18,406 nucleotides of DNA. Origin: an uncultured Collinsella sp. GTDB taxonomy: Bacteria; Actinomycetota; Coriobacteriia; Coriobacteriales; Coriobacteriaceae. Position numbers and translations under genes: made by a program. Below the pieces are notes generated by a model that did no database searches, was not told the origin of the DNA, and saw only the letters and a program-made list of their open reading frames with translations. The stretch is from NCBI GenBank assembly GCA_900553935.1, contig USFK01000013.1, positions 1 to 18,406 on the forward strand, given 5' to 3'. Positions 16,401 through 18,406 of the stretch are shown here, piece by piece. How positions within the stretch are numbered: the stretch's first letter is position 1; the number at the start of each line of letters is the position of its first letter.

Positions 16401-18257
16401 GGTCTGCTTACCTGGACATACAATTCTGCCAATGGGACGGAAGTCGACTTTGGCTGGGACAGCTATATGGCTGCTGGCGGCTCGATGAAGGGGCTCGGCA
16501 AGAGCATCCTCTTCAATGGTGCCGACGGAAGGCTGCCCCAGGGCACCCAGCTTACGCTCGTCGATGCGAACGTTGACGGCAAGGCCGGTGGCAGGGAATA
16601 TCACTATACGGTGGGCGAAGGCGGCGCAACGAGCGCTTCCCTGAGCGGAGATGCCGGCTTTGAGGATTCTGCGGGCAATCCATATCAGGAGCGATGGCTG
16701 AGCGAGATCTTGGGTGTGTCGGCCACAAAGGATGGCGCCGGCACATGGGTTGCGTGTGAAAACGAGGCAGAGGCGACCGCTAAGGCGAAGATCGGAGACA
16801 AGTGGACGCTGTTTAAGGTTGCGGGCGCTAACGTTCCCAGCAACAAGCGCTATACGCTAAAGGTACCTAAGGAGAAGGATACCGGCAGAGAGAAGCGTGC
16901 ATCGGAGAGCGTCTACCTAGTTGTCAACGTGCCTAAGTCGGGCGACGGCGGGACGCAAGCTAGTATCAACGGTTTTACGGCTTCGTCTATTGACTCAAAT
17001 TCTTCGGGTGCCCGCATATCTTGGAATTTGCATCACGTCTTGCGCACCGGTGGCGAAGATAATCAAAACAGTACGGCATCGACATACAGCATCTTGTCCA
17101 ATTATGAGCAGAGTGTAGTCGACAATAAAAATGCGGCGCGCATTCCGGTTTCGAAGTCGGAGGACGGTGCCGCCTACGTGCTTTCTCTTGACGTCAAAGA
17201 TAGGGTTACGTTTAGCCCGAGCCAATACTATACAGAGAGTGACCATCTGTTCTATCAGCTCGATACATCGCTGTGTCGCTATGGCGCCAACAACAACCTA
17301 ATGGGAGTAAGTAGTTTCCCGAGCGGAACCTCGGCAATTGCGAAGTTTTATGTTGCCATCGGCGGTCAGAACTACAGGTGGAATGGCGGCGATTGGGAGC
17401 CGTGTGACGCTTCGATGCCTGCGTTCACGCAGACCGTGACGGATACAGGCGATGATTCGCTGAAGCTCACGCTCGACCATGACCTCGCCGGAATCCGCAA
17501 GATCGCAACGGACGGATCCTTTACCGTGCACACGGTGGTGGAAGAGATTCGCCTTACGCCGGACGGCTGCAACAAGGTTATCTCCCTGTCCAAGCAGTCT
17601 GGCGAGGACGCCTGTACCAAGATGTCCTATACTGCCAAGCTTTCGACGCGTAAGGAAGGCCTTAATACCTCGAGCCTGACGCAGACGAAGCCCGGTAACG
17701 TCGGGTACTATCGCATGGACACGGGTGATACGACCATTACGCTTTCTGCGCCAGATAAGTCGCAGCTTGGTATTAACGTGGACGACCTACGTCCGATCGC
17801 GAATGGCACGATTGGTCTGGGTGCCACGTATGAACTGGGTGGACTTAGCAACGCCGCCGAGGCAATTGCAAATGCCGACTCTGTTGTGTACACGCTCGAG
17901 CTGCAGCGCCGCGGAACCGACGGCACGTATGAGAGTGTAACGGATGATATCTCCAACTACGTAACAGTGACGGAGAGTAAGCTTGCCGCGGTCGCTCCCT
18001 CCGGTAGCACGATCACCTTCACTGACTCGAAGGAGAATGGCAAGTTCAAAACGCAGAACGGTGACACTACGTTTAGCCTGCCCTTTACCGTTAAGGTCAA
18101 CACGCAGGTCGAACAGCGTGAGCAGTTCTACGCGAACTATCGATTGGTAATGAGAGCGAGCCTGGTTAAGGGTGACGTGGCGAGCGCAAAGCCTCAATCG
18201 CCCGACTATGTGACCTATACGCTCACGAGGGTGAACCTCAACGGCATCGACCACTAG
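7497..18257 (+). CDS. Giant secreted multi-block beta-helix (GLUG-type) surface protein
   Basis: The uninterrupted 3586-codon frame encodes a protein of roughly 370 kDa. Residues 1-30 are a signal peptide; V17-L-Q-A-C21 also fits the bacterial lipobox pattern. An acidic Asp/Ala/Gly-rich linker spans about 45-137. Then come right-handed beta-helix blocks with GLUG-like turns, e.g. GGFIGK (~442), GGLVGS (~549), GGLVGW (~583), GGLIGC (~1055), GGLLGY (~1097), GGVIGC (~1853), GGFVGK (~2378), GGLIGR (~2463) and GGVVGS (~2564). Block-initiating elements recur: FQGFGSDEHPFEG (~210), FQGLGNQSNPFRG (~1781) and GCGTYGDPYAI (~1662). From about 2860 to the end a strand-rich region of probable Ig-like domains follows, with VPIIVKRKLEIDF near 2922 and LPQGTQLTLVD near 3012. 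No LPXTG, SLH or C-terminal membrane helix is present. AAGAGGT (7481-7487) precedes the ATG; the gap to subunit 3 is 39 bp. Likely a cell-surface adhesin or scaffold working with subunits 1-3; ligand unknown. Confidence 0.88.
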   Translation: MRTAKRILAEFMTVVMVLQACSPTVAAVAAGWQNISNEIAAASAKALDTAESGETNGDAANGFGSSDTGAAGDSAQDGAAKDDVATGDTVDSAAGSDSTGDQTEGDDAAGDAAADDVEQDADAAVSEDAEAQAGSTITDLKKLVELLEANGAEGIELKEDNSGIKSLNVTSSEAFAALSNADASLYYDAQIKVIITGDAKLTESANNGMSFQGFGSDEHPFEGRIYRSMNGADSPVELTTNRTVFNNLKLTDQNNTVKIKWVGATTYSAPMIASKVSGGGKTLNAVVNIANSVGTDGTDTTSALTAPLLGEAMGDLTTEVTYGPAGSLEQLNVNAAGNIGLLANTVKSGTFTVGPVKFPDSLAAGGVVKTSSGNAGLLVGTVEDGATLNVGTLDVPAATVQSASGSAGGVVGLVGSNTGATVNVTEALDLHMLTVKGTTASGGFIGKATKLTLGADSKKYTCPASVGNENSMNTGGFIGEVSFASSVEFTGNDQIDTDGGVTLAGKANESNGVGAAIGKLSFVDSAATVSFKGGAFKSTYGNGGGTAVFGGLVGSVTGCANSKPLHIENVSTKFALEATPTFAGGLVGWLGRGAGATLEVKNATVNCTKLLQSSKGFGGVAGCIDNRSIADINGVTVKNEGAIENGAGIAAESWGSAIRLGGVTDFSGMKFAPDNSFTYKKVVSQITNVSSSNPTLVFARGTGSDSVPADADNADYWAYKRCPATKIDDLGSDQNAGCGYGEIVRLDGHTLRKDLIKINMDKHELEGPSTTDWSWQVGYGRSWNDGNRELTITSEKDFACFALSLQFGALWNGVYGLNPDNRGQLLGSNVTINLSANINLLGTGIGGLGFDNASNLQIFQGTFNGNGHTITLGVGEPYGIRGDNAIASNDTSDGNGKIYRHSRLGLFAAIGGGATVNNLTVDGVMKFDNGLGVDAGSLAATITGDATLNSVMCNAAITCDDSFGNDVNIGGIAGSVRGGGTVTFSSSNTGGSTKAQATVKTGATLNGNTCIGGAVGYVADVVAIVNVASLEVGDAPAGENAITAGDSASNKKSQIGGLIGCITQGIAANATNVNITGLTFNSFSMTVGKNGDAKSGAGGLLGYSWGNTVVTIGDSSKNTSDSTYALKTNNASITANNSGELGGLVYAASGQWVINNYAIDLSGATINAKSATTLGLLVGRGSKVASGVYGSESYTGLYLEDRAYWGTAYKVSGIKITAPDITTFDEWVGNGVKPGSKLMDGEWNTVVSLHTKDDVNEGKLDMSGEKGSDNSYHNRSDFGKNHNTNAWTRYYYNLDKAYAKVGNNPENNSRANFMDSPEYLLLWCAYLYAPSDIRSYIIPGNQQIFQGNNIGTNDGTRVSIDMNGYSFYPSNPASGSKVTVKNADIKFHYSKIKAEQNGNKKNSEATQHENMHCGLIRTHAGDLTVNNVTLGGTVGSLVKDAGSSSGALVCRYIYGSSTSVKQISIDNLTLDGLTVDGVTDKTDYAPLLINEMQTYVNLNATNISTKGYGGDTKAATSLFGRLGVGSTADQVTATFSAISLPSATDNAMFTRASLLESFGYGEGKTGSAVYTFMKDDQTNEKVTFGSEIDSKGEYSGKQLWYYDESTYGTPAGLVTVDNKEANADTPQFGGYLPYVKKGNVNENKVQYHEIKVNQRVPKLTTGCGTYGDPYAITKASELNTVAEYINTQNAIDGWEVTIAANQEELCQRRSSSEKPENEVTYIYKQAKKKWEKKTGEGATDPNNALDDATMHSYLQSAYYSIEPFDSEGNGTNTLVLDTTAFQGLGNQSNPFRGVVVGDLGSSGLATIKINKTEGASALSGLIRYSYGSVVSNLNIEYSGTPASIAYKSKDTSGSGVPGAFFGGVIGCIMGGDNIIDGVSVNTDAGFSVAGAAGDNGGGAHLVPVGGYVGAVAGGGVIFRNSSHRDGALNDWHGTGASLYDNPYVGRVIDGYAFSELADSKRLNNTDRNYKVNNLDTSKTNCIETGATQGRYRGDGTNNNLAITTTVNDSQGLLVLSAIISSGAAGGSANTNTTNDAYGTYAGSRAYMGGGNATGMYKFGNQQYGKVRNASYTHVGRPASAADDFANAKNDDMKSPGIQEGNALDYAGDGLDVNSPYLVSKYATWQTGNICAAQVSGMDLRFVNTDKDIDYDMTPYGTGYTGLSGRYYSNACASGKGADRDRIVPLVACINGNGAKIKVGSKAASKVYGVTEYADDNYKLTGVGALFGTVTYASTNVRESIGTSATDGAAAAGNGGYTVQNLKFDDCNISLTYINAAGAPSGAGNEQVGVGLLAGTTANASSLADYGKYAGITMDNCRVNGPNNAGGLLGASGYGSRRTDKDTTLLVNRNDTSNSNTRYSPVKLYDCSYSNMDISGVKNVGGFVGKLNQNSAGGVWTKASTPIAKNSTIMSTASNARTGGVVGLAGGGFLVNTDDAGTPSQGAGKAEISNVTLQPAASSATEGTGGLIGRSENGIVSVYNLCIQGDVQSKTVFGVRGSNNLKYVAGAVGEAASGGAFKFDSCVIKDIYLGARECSAGLIGDLKGGCALEVKNSTITGLVVDGSYSGGVVGSIGNTANSVTLLNSTIGENNFTGSKNAAWNSSLGSCSGGVSGDGRGSFRLVNVLMDRNIFGAQTSQGYLFGNSSSADLVNVFVAGIAIRPNSASESLKLMRNSSGTDDLKKVNKKSYIAFAAYEDKLSDAKGATLYGNDAANGNVTAAVSPYVTTSPTSGLAVRASDADTAGRYLFGDGMNVGLATAIQNPSSPGVANRYTYTNIGGINDDGAYQNTSSYNAKSVASMFNANNDASDSKVATDFPVLVISGTDNTTVKSYLNIITNGGFSDACRLNNENGTNPHVTAKAEVFQLKNGVFVKDDGASSNPTLRVVNNGKKNMSFSPSSDWDNGKGRFTLLTVTFTEAGQSYNVQVPIIVKRKLEIDFTATYDYGTKFKESDYANLGRDAHVLTSFGEPMTGLLTWTYNSANGTEVDFGWDSYMAAGGSMKGLGKSILFNGADGRLPQGTQLTLVDANVDGKAGGREYHYTVGEGGATSASLSGDAGFEDSAGNPYQERWLSEILGVSATKDGAGTWVACENEAEATAKAKIGDKWTLFKVAGANVPSNKRYTLKVPKEKDTGREKRASESVYLVVNVPKSGDGGTQASINGFTASSIDSNSSGARISWNLHHVLRTGGEDNQNSTASTYSILSNYEQSVVDNKNAARIPVSKSEDGAAYVLSLDVKDRVTFSPSQYYTESDHLFYQLDTSLCRYGANNNLMGVSSFPSGTSAIAKFYVAIGGQNYRWNGGDWEPCDASMPAFTQTVTDTGDDSLKLTLDHDLAGIRKIATDGSFTVHTVVEEIRLTPDGCNKVISLSKQSGEDACTKMSYTAKLSTRKEGLNTSSLTQTKPGNVGYYRMDTGDTTITLSAPDKSQLGINVDDLRPIANGTIGLGATYELGGLSNAAEAIANADSVVYTLELQRRGTDGTYESVTDDISNYVTVTESKLAAVAPSGSTITFTDSKENGKFKTQNGDTTFSLPFTVKVNTQVEQREQFYANYRLVMRASLVKGDVASAKPQSPDYVTYTLTRVNLNGIDH

Positions 18258-18260
18258 TTC

Positions 18261-18318
18261 CGAAGCCAACTAGCTTCGCAAAGGGGGCGGCAACCACCCG
18301 GTTGCCGCCCCTTTTCTT
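18261..18318 (+). terminator. Rho-independent terminator of the surface-protein operon
   Basis: GGGGCGGCAACC (18284-18295) pairs perfectly with GGTTGCCGCCCC (18300-18311) around a four-base loop and is followed by TTTTCTTGTT. A smaller perfect hairpin, CGAAGC (18261-18266) / GCTTCG (18273-18278), lies just before it. The double structure begins 3 bp after the stop of the giant gene and should end the operon efficiently. Confidence 0.93.
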
Positions 18319-18342
18319 GTTCTCCTGGCCTGCTGCTGCCCC

Positions 18343-18406
18343 AGCTTCCCACCTAGCTTTCCAGCTTTCCACCTTAGGTGGTAAGTTAAGTGGAAAGCTG
18401 GAAAGC
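18343..18406. repeat. Perfect 17-bp inverted repeat with nested palindrome at the window end
   Basis: GCTTTCCAGCTTTCCAC (18356-18372) and GTGGAAAGCTGGAAAGC (18390-18406) are perfect inverted copies. Within the spacer and arm edges lies CCACCT-T-AGGTGG (18369-18381). The left side also holds related direct copies, AGCTTCCCACCT (18343-18354) and AGCTTTCCACCT (18363-18374). The repeat reaches the last base, so it may continue. No T-tract is visible. It could be an operator array for the next gene or a dispersed palindromic element. Confidence 0.8.

Overview
The window looks like chromosomal DNA of a GC-rich gut actinobacterium, most probably a Coriobacteriia member such as Collinsella. This is inferred from the codon bias towards G or C, the type of old-yellow-enzyme flavoprotein, the DUF4143 ATPase with a GTKWCGKT P-loop, and the style of the secreted proteins. 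No rRNA, tRNA, CRISPR array, transposase or integrase was seen. All genes recognised are on the + strand.

Left part (1-2600). The window opens with the last 29 codons of a gene, probably the winged-helix C-terminus of an AlbA_2/AAA_4-type ATP-binding protein. It is followed by three 22-bp tandem repeats (107-167) and two related long hairpins (215-273 and 297-353). A candidate promoter then precedes a 676-codon flavin oxidoreductase gene (494-2524). Its product joins an FMN-binding TIM barrel, a 4Fe-4S motif and an FAD/NAD(P)-binding module. The gene ends at a strong intrinsic terminator.

Middle part (2600-4600). Five copies of GAAAATCCGAAT at 22-23 bp spacing lie just before a DUF4143-type AAA ATPase gene (2783-4087). 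A gene-free stretch of about 510 bp follows, dense in short repeats: TGAGG half-sites at exact 11-bp spacing in both orientations, a hairpin flanked by direct repeats, a TGCACC palindrome, and a candidate extended -10 promoter.

Right part (4600-18406). A tight four-gene cluster of cell-surface proteins fills the rest. Three proteins (352, 279 and 314 aa) each have a cytoplasmic N-terminal tail, one membrane segment ending in [AG]-[WY]-F, and a beta-rich extracytoplasmic domain resembling SipW-dependent/TasA-like fibre proteins. They are followed by a 3586-aa secreted protein made of several GLUG-type beta-helix blocks and a C-terminal beta-sandwich-like region. A strong terminator closes the cluster, and a perfect 17-bp inverted repeat sits at the window edge. 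I read this as one operon building a surface structure in which three TasA-like subunits cooperate with a giant beta-solenoid adhesin. This is the most interesting system in the window. Function, processing and anchoring are inferred, and neither a SipW-type peptidase nor a sortase gene is present here.
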